From Rhodospirillales bacterium (GTDB lineage Bacteria; Pseudomonadota; Alphaproteobacteria; Acetobacterales; Acetobacteraceae), in NCBI GenBank assembly GCA_017304945.1, contig JAFKLG010000083.1:1-55520 (forward strand): a stretch of 55,520 nt of DNA, given 5' to 3'. Of the stretch, positions 30,176-40,839 are shown one piece after another (positions within the stretch are counted from its first letter, which is position 1; each line of letters begins with the position of its first letter). A model generated the notes under the pieces. The model ran no database searches, was not told the origin of the DNA, and worked only from the letters and a program-made list of their open reading frames with translations. The translations under genes and the position numbers were made by a program.

Positions 30176-30978
30176 CAGACGGCCTCCTTCGCCGCGCGGA
30201 TCGCATCCACGATGTTGGCGTAGGCGCCGCAGCGGCAGAGATTGCCGCTCATCTGCTCGCGGATCTCGGCGTCGCTGTCGCCCCGGCCCTCGGTCAGCAG
30301 CCCGACGGCCGACATGATCTGGCCGGACGTGCAGTAGCCGCACTGGAAGGCGTCATGCTCGACGAAGGCCTGCTGCACCGGATGCAGCGCGCCGTCCTCG
30401 GCCAGCCCTTCGATCGTGGTGATCGGATGACTGTCCGCCATGACGGCGAGCGTGAGGCACGCATTCACCCGCTTGCCGTCCATCAGCACCGTGCAGGCAC
30501 CGCACTGGCCGAGGGCGCACCCCTTCTTGGTGCCGCTCAGACCGAGGTGATCGCGCAACGCATCGAGAAGCGTGGTGCGCACGTCGACCGTGAGTGCATG
30601 CGTTTGCCCATTCACCTCGAGCGCAATGGCGAGCGCGGTCGGATGCCGGGGTGGCGTGCGCGGCGCTCCGGCGGTGCCGCGCGCCGACCAGGTACGAAAC
30701 CCCTGCCCCGGCGCCGCGGTGCGGCCGATCCCCGCCTGCTCGGGGCTGCTGGCGTCTCGGTCGGGGGCAGGGTTGCGGGAAGTGCGGCGCTGGCCGGTTG
30801 CCACGTCCTCTCCCAGCACGTCCGCGACGGCTTCCGGGTCGAGCCGGTCGGCCTCGGCGAACAACGCGTCGGCGGTCGTGTCGTCTCCGGCGCGGGAGGC
30901 GTCGAGCGCTTTCTCCGCAAGGCGGCGAGCCTGTGGCTTGTGGCCTTCAAAGGCCGGCACGTCATTATCGCGGCTCAT
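30175..30978 (-). CDS. Aldehyde oxidoreductase, 2Fe-2S subunit with an extra N-terminal domain
   Basis: A 267-residue subunit carrying two [2Fe-2S] clusters. Residues 115-190 are the plant-ferredoxin domain (C154, C159, C162, C174 in GCALGQCGACT). Residues 191-267 are the helical domain (C213, C216, C248, C250 in FQCGYCTSGQ and GNLCRCGAY). PaoA homologues normally begin with a Tat signal. Here residues 1-60 are instead an acidic helical segment (SRDNDVPAFEGHKPQARRL, then DRLDPEAVADVLGED), joined by a Pro/Ser/Arg-rich linker (61-114). No twin-arginine signal is seen, so the enzyme may be cytoplasmic. GGAGGGATC precedes the ATG at 30978, which supports the long start. First gene of the operon. 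Confidence 0.88.
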   Translation of the reverse strand: MSRDNDVPAFEGHKPQARRLAEKALDASRAGDDTTADALFAEADRLDPEAVADVLGEDVATGQRRTSRNPAPDRDASSPEQAGIGRTAAPGQGFRTWSARGTAGAPRTPPRHPTALAIALEVNGQTHALTVDVRTTLLDALRDHLGLSGTKKGCALGQCGACTVLMDGKRVNACLTLAVMADSHPITTIEGLAEDGALHPVQQAFVEHDAFQCGYCTSGQIMSAVGLLTEGRGDSDAEIREQMSGNLCRCGAYANIVDAIRAAKEAV

Positions 30979-31089
30979 GCAGATCCCTCCGATCTCGTGC
31001 GGGTGGAGCGCGGAATCGGTCACGCCGTTGCCGGCTTTGACACGGAGTTGAGAGCAGGCCGGCGGCGGGTCGGGTGCGGGGAACGGGCG

Positions 31090-31344
31090 ATGGCCTCCGC
31101 ACGTTCCGGTGGCATGCATACCTACGAGATCAAGCTGCCGATCGCGCAAAGCCCGGAGGTCCCTGGCTCCCCCACCCCGGCCGCCCCTCCGACCCCGGGG
31201 CCGGAGCGGCCGATGCCGGATCCCAATCCGGCGCCGGTGCCAGGACCGGGGCCGGACGTCCCGGCCCCGTCGCCGGGCGTGCCGGGGCCGGACATTCCCC
31301 CCTTGTCGCCGCCGGGACCGGAAATGCCGCAGCCAATCGCCTGA
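31090..31344 (+). CDS. Small proline-rich protein of unknown function
   Basis: An 84-residue open frame beginning MASARSGGMHTYEIKLPIA. After that it is almost all Pro, Gly, Ser and acidic residues in PGP-type repeats, ending PGPEMPQPIA. There is no signal peptide or known domain. The ATG at 31090 has GGGGA upstream; a second ATG at 31114 would start the conserved-looking MHTYEIKLPI. It is divergent from the aldehyde oxidoreductase operon (111 bases) and 17 bases from the next small gene. It may be real because start, Shine-Dalgarno sites and spacing fit, but low-complexity frames also arise by chance in GC-rich DNA. Confidence 0.5.
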   Translation: MASARSGGMHTYEIKLPIAQSPEVPGSPTPAAPPTPGPERPMPDPNPAPVPGPGPDVPAPSPGVPGPDIPPLSPPGPEMPQPIA

Positions 31345-31361
31345 GGCGAGGAGAGCACCGC

Positions 31362-31610
31362 ATGCAAGAAGACATGAATCGCAAGGCGCGTCCGGCTCAT
31401 GCCGCGCCGCCGGGCACGGCGAAACGTCGCGAGGAGGACGCCGCGACGGAGCGCGCCGTCCAGACCACGGTCACGGGTCCGGCGTCCCAGGAACAGGCGT
31501 CTCAGGAACAAGGGCAAGCCGGCGGGGCGCCGAAGCCCGACGCCGAGGGCCGCGACACGACGGCGATCGAGCAAGCCGCCGCTGGTGCCGGCCGGCTGGA
31601 CACGGCCTAG
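31362..31610 (+). CDS. Small hydrophilic protein of unknown function
   Basis: An 82-residue open frame beginning MQEDMNRKARPAHAAPPG, highly charged and rich in Ala, Gln, Glu and Gly (PASQEQASQEQGQAGG). It has no membrane segment, signal or known motif and is probably disordered. A very good GAGGAGAG lies before the ATG at 31362, the gap to the previous small gene is 17 bases, and a strong hairpin follows 13 bases after the stop. These signals argue that it is expressed. I do not recognise a family. Confidence 0.55.
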   Translation: MQEDMNRKARPAHAAPPGTAKRREEDAATERAVQTTVTGPASQEQASQEQGQAGGAPKPDAEGRDTTAIEQAAAGAGRLDTA

Positions 31611-31623
31611 ACACCCGAACCGC

Positions 31624-31653
31624 CCGTCGTCGGCGGCGTGACGCCGACGACGG
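31624..31653 (+). terminator. Strong hairpin after the two small genes
   Basis: A perfect 12-bp inverted repeat: CCGTCGTCGGCG (31624-31635) and CGCCGACGACGG (31642-31653), with a 6-base loop GCGTGA. It lies 13 bases after the stop of the second small gene and upstream of the ABC exporter. There is no T run. Confidence 0.65.
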
Positions 31654-31796
31654 CGCGAGGTCGCGGCCGCCGCTGAAACATCGCAACGACGCCGCAATGC
31701 CGCCATGGTGGGGCATCACAGTCCTGTGACACCGGACCCAGGCGAGGCACACCGGTTCTTCAACCGCCTCGTCGCCCCAACGTCCCAGCCCCCGCC

Positions 31797-33590
31797 ATGC
31801 GATTTCTCACCACCTATGGCCGCGCCATCTCGCTCCTCGGACGGGAGTGGCGAACCGGTGCCCTGCTCGCGAGCGCCAACCTCGCGATCGCCGGGATCGC
31901 CTTCCTCGACCCCGTGCTGTTCGGCTGGGTCGTCGACCTGCTCACCCGGTCGACGCAGCTCCCCACCGATCAGCTCTGGCCCCAGGCCGTCCGGCTCCTC
32001 GGCACCTGGGCCGCCGTCGGCCTGACCGGCATCGTCGCCAGCATGCTGGTGGCGCTGCTCGCGGATCGCATGGCCCACCGCGCGCGCAAGCACGAGATGG
32101 CGCGGTTCTTCGGCCACGCCCTGGCGTTGCCGCCCGCCTTCCACGGGCAGATGCATTCGGGTGCGCTGATGCGCATCTTCTTCTCCGGGGCAGACTCCCT
32201 GTTCGGCCTCTGGCTCGGCTTCTTCCGCGACCAGTGCACGACGTTCGTCTCCGTGCTGGTCCTCCTGCCGCTCACCCTGATCCTGAACTGGCGCCTCGCC
32301 CTCGCGCTGATCGTGCTGGTGGTGGTGTTCGCCGTGCTCACGGCGCTGGTGATCGCACGCACCGAGTCCAAGCAGCGCGGCGCCGAGACCTATCACAACA
32401 AGCTCGCAGCCCTGGCCCAGGACGCCCTCGCCAACGTCACCGTCATCCAGGCCTTCACCCGGCTCGGGCTCGAGCGGCGTCGCTTCGCCGAGGTGCAGCA
32501 GCAGGTGATCGACCACCAGTTTCCGGTGCTCGGCTGGTGGGCACTGGTCAGCATCCTGACCCGCAGCGCATCCACCCTCGCCATGCTGACCATCGTGGTC
32601 CTCGGCACCGTCCTGCATCTGCAGGGCAAGGCGGAGGTCGGCGATATCGTCACCTTCATGGGCCTCGCGACCCTGCTCGTGGGCAAGCTCGAGAGCCTCG
32701 TGTCCTTCGTGGCCCGCCTGTTCGCCGCCATCCCGACGCTCGACGCCTATTTTACGATCCTCGACGCGCCCTCCAGCGTGCCCGAAGCGCCGAATGCCCC
32801 GGCGCTCGCGGTCACCGAGGGGGCCGTTGCGTTCGAGCAGGTCGATTTCGCCTACCCGAACGGCCCCGCCATCCTGCGGGACGTGAGCTTCACCGCGGCG
32901 CCCGGCAGCGTGGTCGCCCTGGTGGGCCAGACCGGCGCCGGCAAGACCACTGCCATGAGCCTGCTGCAGCGCCTGTGGGATCCGACCCACGGCCGCATCA
33001 CCATCGACGGGCAGGACGTCAGCGCGGTCACGCTCGAGAGCCTGCGCGAGACGATCGGCGTCGTGTTCCAGGACAGCCTGCTGTTCAATCGCTCGATCCG
33101 GGAGAACCTGCTGGTCGGCAAGCCCGACGCGACGCAGGCGGAGATCGAACAGGCGTGCCGCCTCGCCGAGGCACACGAGTTCATCCTGCGCCAGCCGCAG
33201 GGCTACGACACGCTGATCGGGGAGCGCGGCACGACGCTGTCGGGCGGCCAGAAGCAGCGCCTCGCGATCGCCCGCGCATTGCTGAAGAACCCGCGCATCC
33301 TGATCCTGGACGAGGCGACCAGCGCGCTCGACGCCGCCACCGAAGCCAAGGTCGGCCGCGCGCTCAAGGCGCTGATGGCCGGACGGACCACCTTCGTGAT
33401 CGCGCATCGGCTCTCGACCGTGCGGGATGCGGACGAGATCCTGGTGTTCGACCAGGGCCGCATCGCCGAACGCGGGCGGTTCGACGCGCTGGTGGGCCAG
33501 GGCGGCGCCTTCGCGACCCTGGTGGCAAGCCAGCTCACGCCGGCCCCGGACAGCAACGTGGTGCCCTTCCCGGTCCCACGGGCGGCTTGA
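31797..33590 (+). CDS. ABC exporter, fused permease-ATPase, NdvA/ChvA (beta-glucan exporter)-like
   Basis: A 597-residue half-transporter of the type that exports cyclic beta-1,2-glucan in rhizobia (NdvA/ChvA). The first 320 residues hold about six membrane helices. The ATPase domain has Walker A GQTGAGKT (377-384), signature LSGGQ (481-485), Walker B ILILDEATSALD and the switch HRLST. The N-terminus FLTTYGRAISLLGREWR and FDYAYPN-like FEQVDFAYPNGPAILRDVSF match that subgroup. No glucan synthase (ndvB/chvB) is in the window, so the substrate is unproven; lipid or peptide export is possible. No Shine-Dalgarno site is obvious at the ATG. Confidence 0.85.
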   Translation: MRFLTTYGRAISLLGREWRTGALLASANLAIAGIAFLDPVLFGWVVDLLTRSTQLPTDQLWPQAVRLLGTWAAVGLTGIVASMLVALLADRMAHRARKHEMARFFGHALALPPAFHGQMHSGALMRIFFSGADSLFGLWLGFFRDQCTTFVSVLVLLPLTLILNWRLALALIVLVVVFAVLTALVIARTESKQRGAETYHNKLAALAQDALANVTVIQAFTRLGLERRRFAEVQQQVIDHQFPVLGWWALVSILTRSASTLAMLTIVVLGTVLHLQGKAEVGDIVTFMGLATLLVGKLESLVSFVARLFAAIPTLDAYFTILDAPSSVPEAPNAPALAVTEGAVAFEQVDFAYPNGPAILRDVSFTAAPGSVVALVGQTGAGKTTAMSLLQRLWDPTHGRITIDGQDVSAVTLESLRETIGVVFQDSLLFNRSIRENLLVGKPDATQAEIEQACRLAEAHEFILRQPQGYDTLIGERGTTLSGGQKQRLAIARALLKNPRILILDEATSALDAATEAKVGRALKALMAGRTTFVIAHRLSTVRDADEILVFDQGRIAERGRFDALVGQGGAFATLVASQLTPAPDSNVVPFPVPRAA

Positions 33591-33860
33591 GCCAGGGCGC
33601 CGGGCCTCGCGCCGCCGGCGTCGTCCGGCGCAGGCGGCGCGGTGAGGGTCACGGCGACCGAGGCAGGACGAGCGTGCCGCCGAGGCGTTGACGGCATGCC
33701 GCGCTATCCCTAGACACAGCGACCATGATCGCCCTCCTCCACTATGGACCCTATTACGCACCGCGTCCGTAGTGGTGGAATGCGCGTCATGCCCACCGCT
33801 GCGTCGTCGGCGGTTGGAACACCTTGACAACCGTCGGCCTCGCCCCCCTTCGAGGCCATC

Positions 33861-34625
33861 ATGTCATCTCCGTCCCGCATCCCCTCTCGCCCCACCGTCG
33901 GCATCATCGGGTTCGGCGCCTTCGGCCGCCTGGTCGCGCAGCATCTTGCGCCCTATGTGGACCTGCGGGTTTATGATCCGTTCCAGCCCCACATCGAGCC
34001 AGGCATCGCGGGCGTCGTGCGCAGCGAACTGCATGAAGCGGCGCGGAGTTCGGTGGTCGTGCTCGCGACCCCGGTGTCACGCCTGGCCGACGCGGTCGCG
34101 GCACTCGCGCCCCATCTGCTGCCAGGCACGCTCGTCGTCGACGTGGGATCGGTGAAGGTGCTCCCGGTCGAGATCATGAACGCGGGCCTGCCGCCTCACG
34201 TCGAGATCCTGGCGACCCATCCGCTGTTCGGCCCGCAAAGCGCGGCCGCTGGAATCGCGGGCCTGAAGATCGCCGTCTGCCCCATCCGAGGCAGCCGCGG
34301 CCGCCGCATCGCCGCCTTCCTGCGACGGGTGCTGCGGCTGAAGGTCATCGTCACGACGCCGGAAGAGCATGACCGGGAGGCGGCGGCGGTGCAGGGCCTC
34401 ACCCACCTGATCGCGAAGGTGCTGGTGTCGATGGAGCCGCTGCCCACGCGCATGACCACCCGCAGCTTCGAGCTGATCATGCAGGCGGTCGACATGGTCC
34501 GCTACGACGCCCCCGAAGTCTTCCAGGCCATCGAGCGGTCCAACCCGTATTCCGCCGGCGTTCGCCAGCGCTTCTTCGCGCTGGCCGCACAACTCGACGC
34601 CGAACTCTCCTGCGGCAGGGGCTGA
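33861..34625 (+). CDS. Prephenate/arogenate dehydrogenase-like protein
   Basis: A 254-residue NAD(P)-dependent dehydrogenase related to TyrA. The Rossmann motif is GIIGFGAFG (residues 14-22). VDVGSVK and LATHPLFGPQSAA are the TyrA active-site region (the His of THPLFGP). A helical C-terminal domain follows (QGLTHLIAKVL). It lacks chorismate mutase and ACT domains and is shorter than most full TyrA proteins, so it may act on a related cyclohexadienyl substrate. Only two bases separate its stop from the downstream YcaQ-type gene, so the two are translationally coupled although the functions seem unrelated. GAGG before the ATG is a weak ribosome-binding site. Confidence 0.82.
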   Translation: MSSPSRIPSRPTVGIIGFGAFGRLVAQHLAPYVDLRVYDPFQPHIEPGIAGVVRSELHEAARSSVVVLATPVSRLADAVAALAPHLLPGTLVVDVGSVKVLPVEIMNAGLPPHVEILATHPLFGPQSAAAGIAGLKIAVCPIRGSRGRRIAAFLRRVLRLKVIVTTPEEHDREAAAVQGLTHLIAKVLVSMEPLPTRMTTRSFELIMQAVDMVRYDAPEVFQAIERSNPYSAGVRQRFFALAAQLDAELSCGRG

Positions 34626-34627
34626 GC

Positions 34628-35824
34628 ATGGCCAGGTCGGCGGTCGCGGCCGGCGGTGTCGCCCGCGAGACTCTCGCCCAGGCGCGCCGCATCGCGCTCG
34701 CCGCCCAGGGCTTCGCCGACCCGCGCCCCGCCACGCCGTCCGCCGCGCAGTTTCGCCGCACGCTCGACCGCATCGGCCTGTTCCAGATCGACAGCGTCAA
34801 CGTGCTGGCCCGCGCGCACTACCTGCCGGCCTTTTCCCGGATCGGCAGCTACGACCCGGACTGGCTCGACCGCGCCGCCTGGGGGCCGCGCCGCGAGCGG
34901 CGCATGTTCGAGTACTGGGCCCACGAGGCCTCGCTTCTGCCGCTCTCGCTGCATCCCCTGCTCCGCTGGCGCATGGCGCGCGCGGATCGCGGCGAGGCCG
35001 GCTACGGCCGCATGCGCGTCTTCGCCACCGAACGACGGTCCGAAGCGATGGCGCTGCTCGCGCGCATCCGCGACGAAGGTCCGCTCGCTGCGTCGGACTT
35101 CGAGAATGGGCGGCCGGGCTGGTGGGAATGGAGCGAGCCGAAGCGCATGCTGGAATGGCTCTTCTATGCCGGCCATCTGACCACCGCGACCCGCCGCCGC
35201 AGCTTCGAGCGTGTCTACGACCTGACCGAACGGGTGATCCCGCCGGCCGTCCTGGCCTTGCCGACGCCCCCGGAGGACGCGGCGCGGCGCGGCCTGATCG
35301 CGCACGCCGCCGCCGCCCTGGGGATCGCGACCGCGGCGGACCTCCGCGACTACTTCCGGCTCTCCCCTGCCGACGGCGATCCGGCCATTGCGACGCTCCT
35401 GGAGGAGGGGGTGCTGCGCCAGGTGCAGGTGCCCGGCCTGCCGCCCGCCTTCGTGCACCGCGATGCCCGTCGTCCCCGACGGATCACCGCCCGGGCCCTG
35501 CTCGCCCCGTTCGACCCGCTGGTCTGGGAACGCACGCGTGCCGAACGGCTGTTCGGGTTCCGCTACCGGATCGAGATCTACACGCCGGCCGAGAAGCGCC
35601 AGCACGGCTACTACGTGCTGCCCTTCCTGTTGAACGAGCGTCTCGTCGCGCGCGTCGATGCCAAGGCGGATCGCCAGGCGGGCCGCCTGCTCGTCCCGGC
35701 CGTGCACCTGGAGCCGGAGGCGCCGCCCGAGACCCTGCCCGCCCTGCACGAAGAGCTCGGGCTGCTCGCCGGCTGGCTGAAGCTCGAATGGGACGGCGCC
35801 TGGCCGGTCGTCGACCGGGACTGA
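34628..35824 (+). CDS. YcaQ/AlkX-type DNA glycosylase (winged helix-turn-helix)
   Basis: A 398-residue protein of the HTH_42 family, whose E. coli member YcaQ unhooks interstrand DNA crosslinks and removes bulky N7-alkylguanines. The catalytic QxD motif is present as Q53-I-D55 in GLFQIDSVNVLARAHYLPAFSR, as are RRMFEYWAHEASLLP and PFDPLVWERTRAERLFGF, the conserved C-terminal signature. AGGGG sits upstream of the ATG. It follows the prephenate dehydrogenase-like gene by two bases; uvrB, another repair gene, lies 0.6 kb further on, but a small minus-strand gene separates them. Confidence 0.87.
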   Translation: MARSAVAAGGVARETLAQARRIALAAQGFADPRPATPSAAQFRRTLDRIGLFQIDSVNVLARAHYLPAFSRIGSYDPDWLDRAAWGPRRERRMFEYWAHEASLLPLSLHPLLRWRMARADRGEAGYGRMRVFATERRSEAMALLARIRDEGPLAASDFENGRPGWWEWSEPKRMLEWLFYAGHLTTATRRRSFERVYDLTERVIPPAVLALPTPPEDAARRGLIAHAAAALGIATAADLRDYFRLSPADGDPAIATLLEEGVLRQVQVPGLPPAFVHRDARRPRRITARALLAPFDPLVWERTRAERLFGFRYRIEIYTPAEKRQHGYYVLPFLLNERLVARVDAKADRQAGRLLVPAVHLEPEAPPETLPALHEELGLLAGWLKLEWDGAWPVVDRD

Positions 35825-35937
35825 TCCCGGCGCGACGATCGCCCCCGTCGCACCGGGACGCTGCCGGCATTCCCACCCGCACGCCCGATCGCGGCGTGAG
35901 GACGCGTGCGCCGGGGGCGCGACGCACGCGTTCCGCT

Positions 35938-36111
35938 TCAGAGGATGATGCTGCCGGCGGTGAAGGCCAGGACCAGAAAGATCAGGAACAGCACGATCGC
36001 CAGGAAGAACAGGAACTTGGCGATGCCGGCCGAGGCCGCGGACACGCCGGAAAAGCCGAAGAATCCGGCGACGATGGAAATCACGAAGAAGATGAGAGCC
36101 CATTTCAGCAT
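35938..36111 (-). CDS. DUF1328 small membrane protein (YtjA family)
   Basis: A 57-residue peptide with two hydrophobic helices ([20 protein letters not shown] and [20 protein letters not shown]) separated by [12 protein letters not shown], exactly the DUF1328/YtjA pattern. Function unknown; members are often stress-induced in alphaproteobacteria. The ATG at 36111 has GGAGA seven bases upstream and gives the standard family start. It stands alone on the minus strand, convergent with the YcaQ-type gene and divergent from uvrB. Confidence 0.92.
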   Translation of the reverse strand: MLKWALIFFVISIVAGFFGFSGVSAASAGIAKFLFFLAIVLFLIFLVLAFTAGSIIL

Positions 36112-36459
36112 GTTCGTCTCCGATGAGGTAAACTCGGGCCGCCAGCCCCCGTGATGGTGCATGCACACCCGCCCGCGCGACGCTCCACGACCTTCCCGCC
36201 GCGTGGCCCGACCGGAGGTTCAAACGAAGCGGCAATCGCTCCGTTGCGTGCGGCACGCCAACGGACGCGGGATTTCCGGCCTGATTCGCTTTCGTGATCG
36301 TCCCTTCCCGCCAAGCTCGGCTCCTCGGCCGAAACGGTCATGCTTCGTTCCGCCCGGGTGAGCTATGCCGTAGGGTGTGATTCGCCCTGCCGAGTCCGTG
36401 CGGGCGCCCCCTCGACGCAACGCCTCGCGAGGTCCATCTCTGTTCCGAGGAGCCCCGCC
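36112..36459. other. Divergent control region between the DUF1328 gene and uvrB
   Basis: About 350 bases with no gene. It must hold both promoters. I searched by eye for an alphaproteobacterial SOS box (GTTC-N7-GTTC) and for an EcfG-type stress promoter (GGAAC-N16-CGTT) and found no good match to either. CGAGGAG at 36446-36452 is the uvrB ribosome-binding site. Confidence 0.5.
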
Positions 36460-38667
<2,208 letters not shown>

Positions 38668-38745
38668 GCGCAGGGGGGCCGGCCGGCGGCGAAGAAGGTC
38701 GCTTCCGTCTGGGCACGCGCCCCCCGGCATGCGACGCTGCGGACC

Positions 38746-39741
38746 ATGCACATCCATCTGCAGAATACGCCCGGCGACCCGCTGTTCGCCTTCTCCCGCC
38801 AGATGTGGGAGGAGGCCGCCTCCCGCGCGCCCGACATCGGCGCCGGTCACCACGTCACGATCGGCGATACCGAGGCCGACCTCCAGGCCGCGCTACGCAC
38901 GGCCGAGGCGCTGGTCTGCGACGCCGGGATCATCCGCACCCACTTCGCCGAGGCGCGCACCCGGCCCGACGCCCCGCGACTCACGCTCCTGTTCGCGACC
39001 AATGCCGGCCTCGACCGGCTTGCGCCGTTCGGCTGGCTCCCGGACGGCATGATCCTGATGAACAACCGCGGCACGCATGACGCGAAGTCGGGCGAGTTCG
39101 CGATCATGGCGGTGCTGATGCTGGTGAACCGCATCCCCGAGATGGTCACCAACCAGCGCGCCGGGCAGTGGCAGAAGATTTGGGGCACCGTCCTGTCCAG
39201 GCACCGGCTGACGGTGGTTGGCCTCGGCACGCTGGGCGGCGCCACCGCCCGCAACGCCGCCGGCTTCGGCATGCGCGTGACCGGGGTGCGGGTGCATCCC
39301 CGCCCCCATCCGCATTGTAGCCGCGTGGTGGGCACCGACGATCTCGACACGGTGCTGCCGGAGACCGACGTGCTGGTGCTCGCCTGCCCGCTCACCGATG
39401 CGACGCGCGGGCTGATGGACCGGCGCCGCCTGTCGCTGCTGCCGCAAGGCGCCGGGCTGGTGAACATCGCCCGCGGCGAGGTGGTCGACCAGGATGCCGT
39501 CTGCGACATGCTCGACGACGGCCGCCTCGGCGGCGCGGTGCTCGACGTGTTCACCCCGGAACCGATCCCTGCCGGCCACCGGCTCTGGACCACCCCCAAC
39601 CTGATCATCAGCCCGCACACCTCGGCCGATGATCCGGCAACCTACAACCCGCACAGCCTCGACATCTTCCTCGAGAACCTGCGGGCCTGGCGCGACGGCC
39701 AGCCGATGCCGAATCGGTTCGACGTCGCGCGCGGCTACTGA
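38746..39741 (+). CDS. D-isomer-specific 2-hydroxyacid dehydrogenase
   Basis: A 331-residue NAD(P)-dependent dehydrogenase that interconverts 2-keto and D-2-hydroxy acids. The NAD fold is VVGLGTLGGATARNAAGFGM. The catalytic residues are visible as the Arg in NIARGEVVDQ, the Glu in DVFTPEPIP and the His in ISPHTSADD. In the N-terminal half the substrate region (FATNAGLDRL, NNRGTHDAKSGE) differs from glyoxylate/hydroxypyruvate reductases, so the substrate is open. The downstream MDR oxidoreductase starts 10 bases after its stop, so the two probably form an operon. The ribosome-binding site is weak. Confidence 0.87.
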   Translation: MHIHLQNTPGDPLFAFSRQMWEEAASRAPDIGAGHHVTIGDTEADLQAALRTAEALVCDAGIIRTHFAEARTRPDAPRLTLLFATNAGLDRLAPFGWLPDGMILMNNRGTHDAKSGEFAIMAVLMLVNRIPEMVTNQRAGQWQKIWGTVLSRHRLTVVGLGTLGGATARNAAGFGMRVTGVRVHPRPHPHCSRVVGTDDLDTVLPETDVLVLACPLTDATRGLMDRRRLSLLPQGAGLVNIARGEVVDQDAVCDMLDDGRLGGAVLDVFTPEPIPAGHRLWTTPNLIISPHTSADDPATYNPHSLDIFLENLRAWRDGQPMPNRFDVARGY

Positions 39742-39751
39742 GGGATCCGCC

Positions 39752-40762
39752 ATGCGCGTCTACCGCTTTCCCAAAGCCGCCGGCATCGACACGCTGCAGC
39801 TCGCCGACGAACCCACGCCTACCCCGGCGCGCGGCCAGATCCTGGTGCGTATGCGGGCGGCCAGCCTGAATTACCGCGACCTGAACGTCGCGGCGGGCAA
39901 GCCGGCACGTGGCACGATCCCGGAAAACCTGGTTCCGCTCTCGGACGGCGCCGGGGAGGTCGTCGCGATCGGCCCCGACGTGACCCGGGTCGCGGTCGGC
40001 GATCGGGTGGCCGGCCTGTTCATGCAGACCTGGTTGGGCGGCGCGCTCGAACCGGCGCATGTGGCCTCCTCCCGCGGCGGGGCCATCGACGGCGTGCTGG
40101 CGGACTACGTGCTGTTCGACCAGGACGGGGTCGTCCCCCTGCCGGATCACCTGTCCTTCACCGAAGGCGCCACCCTGCCCTGCGCCGCGCTGACCGCCTG
40201 GAATGCGCTGTATGGCGGCCGGCCGCTGCAGCCCGGGGAGACGGTGCTGGTGCTGGGCACCGGCGGCGTCTCCATCTTCGCCCTGCAGTTCGCCCACGCG
40301 GCCGGCGCCCGGGTGATCGCGACCTCGTCCTCCGACCAGAAGCTGGCGCGCGCCCGCGCCCTCGGCGCATCGTCCGGCGTCAACTACCGCGCCAATCCCG
40401 AGTGGCAGGAAGACGTGCTGGCGCTGACGGACGGGCGGGGTGTCGACCACGTGGTGGAGGTCGGCGGCGCCGGCACGCTGCCACGCTCCATCGAGGCGAC
40501 CCGGCATGGCGGGCAGATCCATCTGATCGGCGTGCTGACGGGCGGCGAGATCAATCCGACTCCGATCCTGCGGCGGACGCTCATGCTGCGGGGCATCTAT
40601 GTCGGATCGCGCGAGATGTTCCAGGCGATGAACCGCGCCATCGCCTTGCATGCGATCCGGCCCGTGATCGACCGGGTGTTCCCGTTCGCGGAGGCGCGCG
40701 CGGCCTACCACCACATGACCCGCCAGGGGCATCTGGGCAAGATCGTCATCGAGATCGACTAG
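39752..40762 (+). CDS. MDR-family oxidoreductase, zinc-independent alcohol dehydrogenase/quinone reductase type
   Basis: A 336-residue medium-chain dehydrogenase/reductase. The N-terminal GroES-like domain has ASLNYRDLNVAAGKP and VPLSDGAGEVVAIGPDVTR, where zinc enzymes have Cys/His ligands; the structural-zinc Cys cluster is also absent. The cofactor fold is VLVLGTGGVSIFALQFAHAAGA. It therefore probably reduces an activated carbonyl or alkene with NAD(P)H. GAGGGATC precedes the ATG. It follows the hydroxyacid dehydrogenase by 10 bases, which suggests consecutive redox steps on one substrate, not further defined. Confidence 0.85.
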   Translation: MRVYRFPKAAGIDTLQLADEPTPTPARGQILVRMRAASLNYRDLNVAAGKPARGTIPENLVPLSDGAGEVVAIGPDVTRVAVGDRVAGLFMQTWLGGALEPAHVASSRGGAIDGVLADYVLFDQDGVVPLPDHLSFTEGATLPCAALTAWNALYGGRPLQPGETVLVLGTGGVSIFALQFAHAAGARVIATSSSDQKLARARALGASSGVNYRANPEWQEDVLALTDGRGVDHVVEVGGAGTLPRSIEATRHGGQIHLIGVLTGGEINPTPILRRTLMLRGIYVGSREMFQAMNRAIALHAIRPVIDRVFPFAEARAAYHHMTRQGHLGKIVIEID

Positions 40763-40839
40763 CGACGACGTGCAATGCGCCCGAGGCAGCGTGTTGGTTT
40801 AGGATATCCGATCCCTCAGTGGCACGGACCATCGATGTC

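Noticed and set aside
36112..36459. LexA/SOS box or EcfG stress promoter upstream of uvrB and DUF1328
   Set aside because: No GTTC-N7-GTTC and no GGAAC-N16-CGTT pair with correct spacing could be found by eye.
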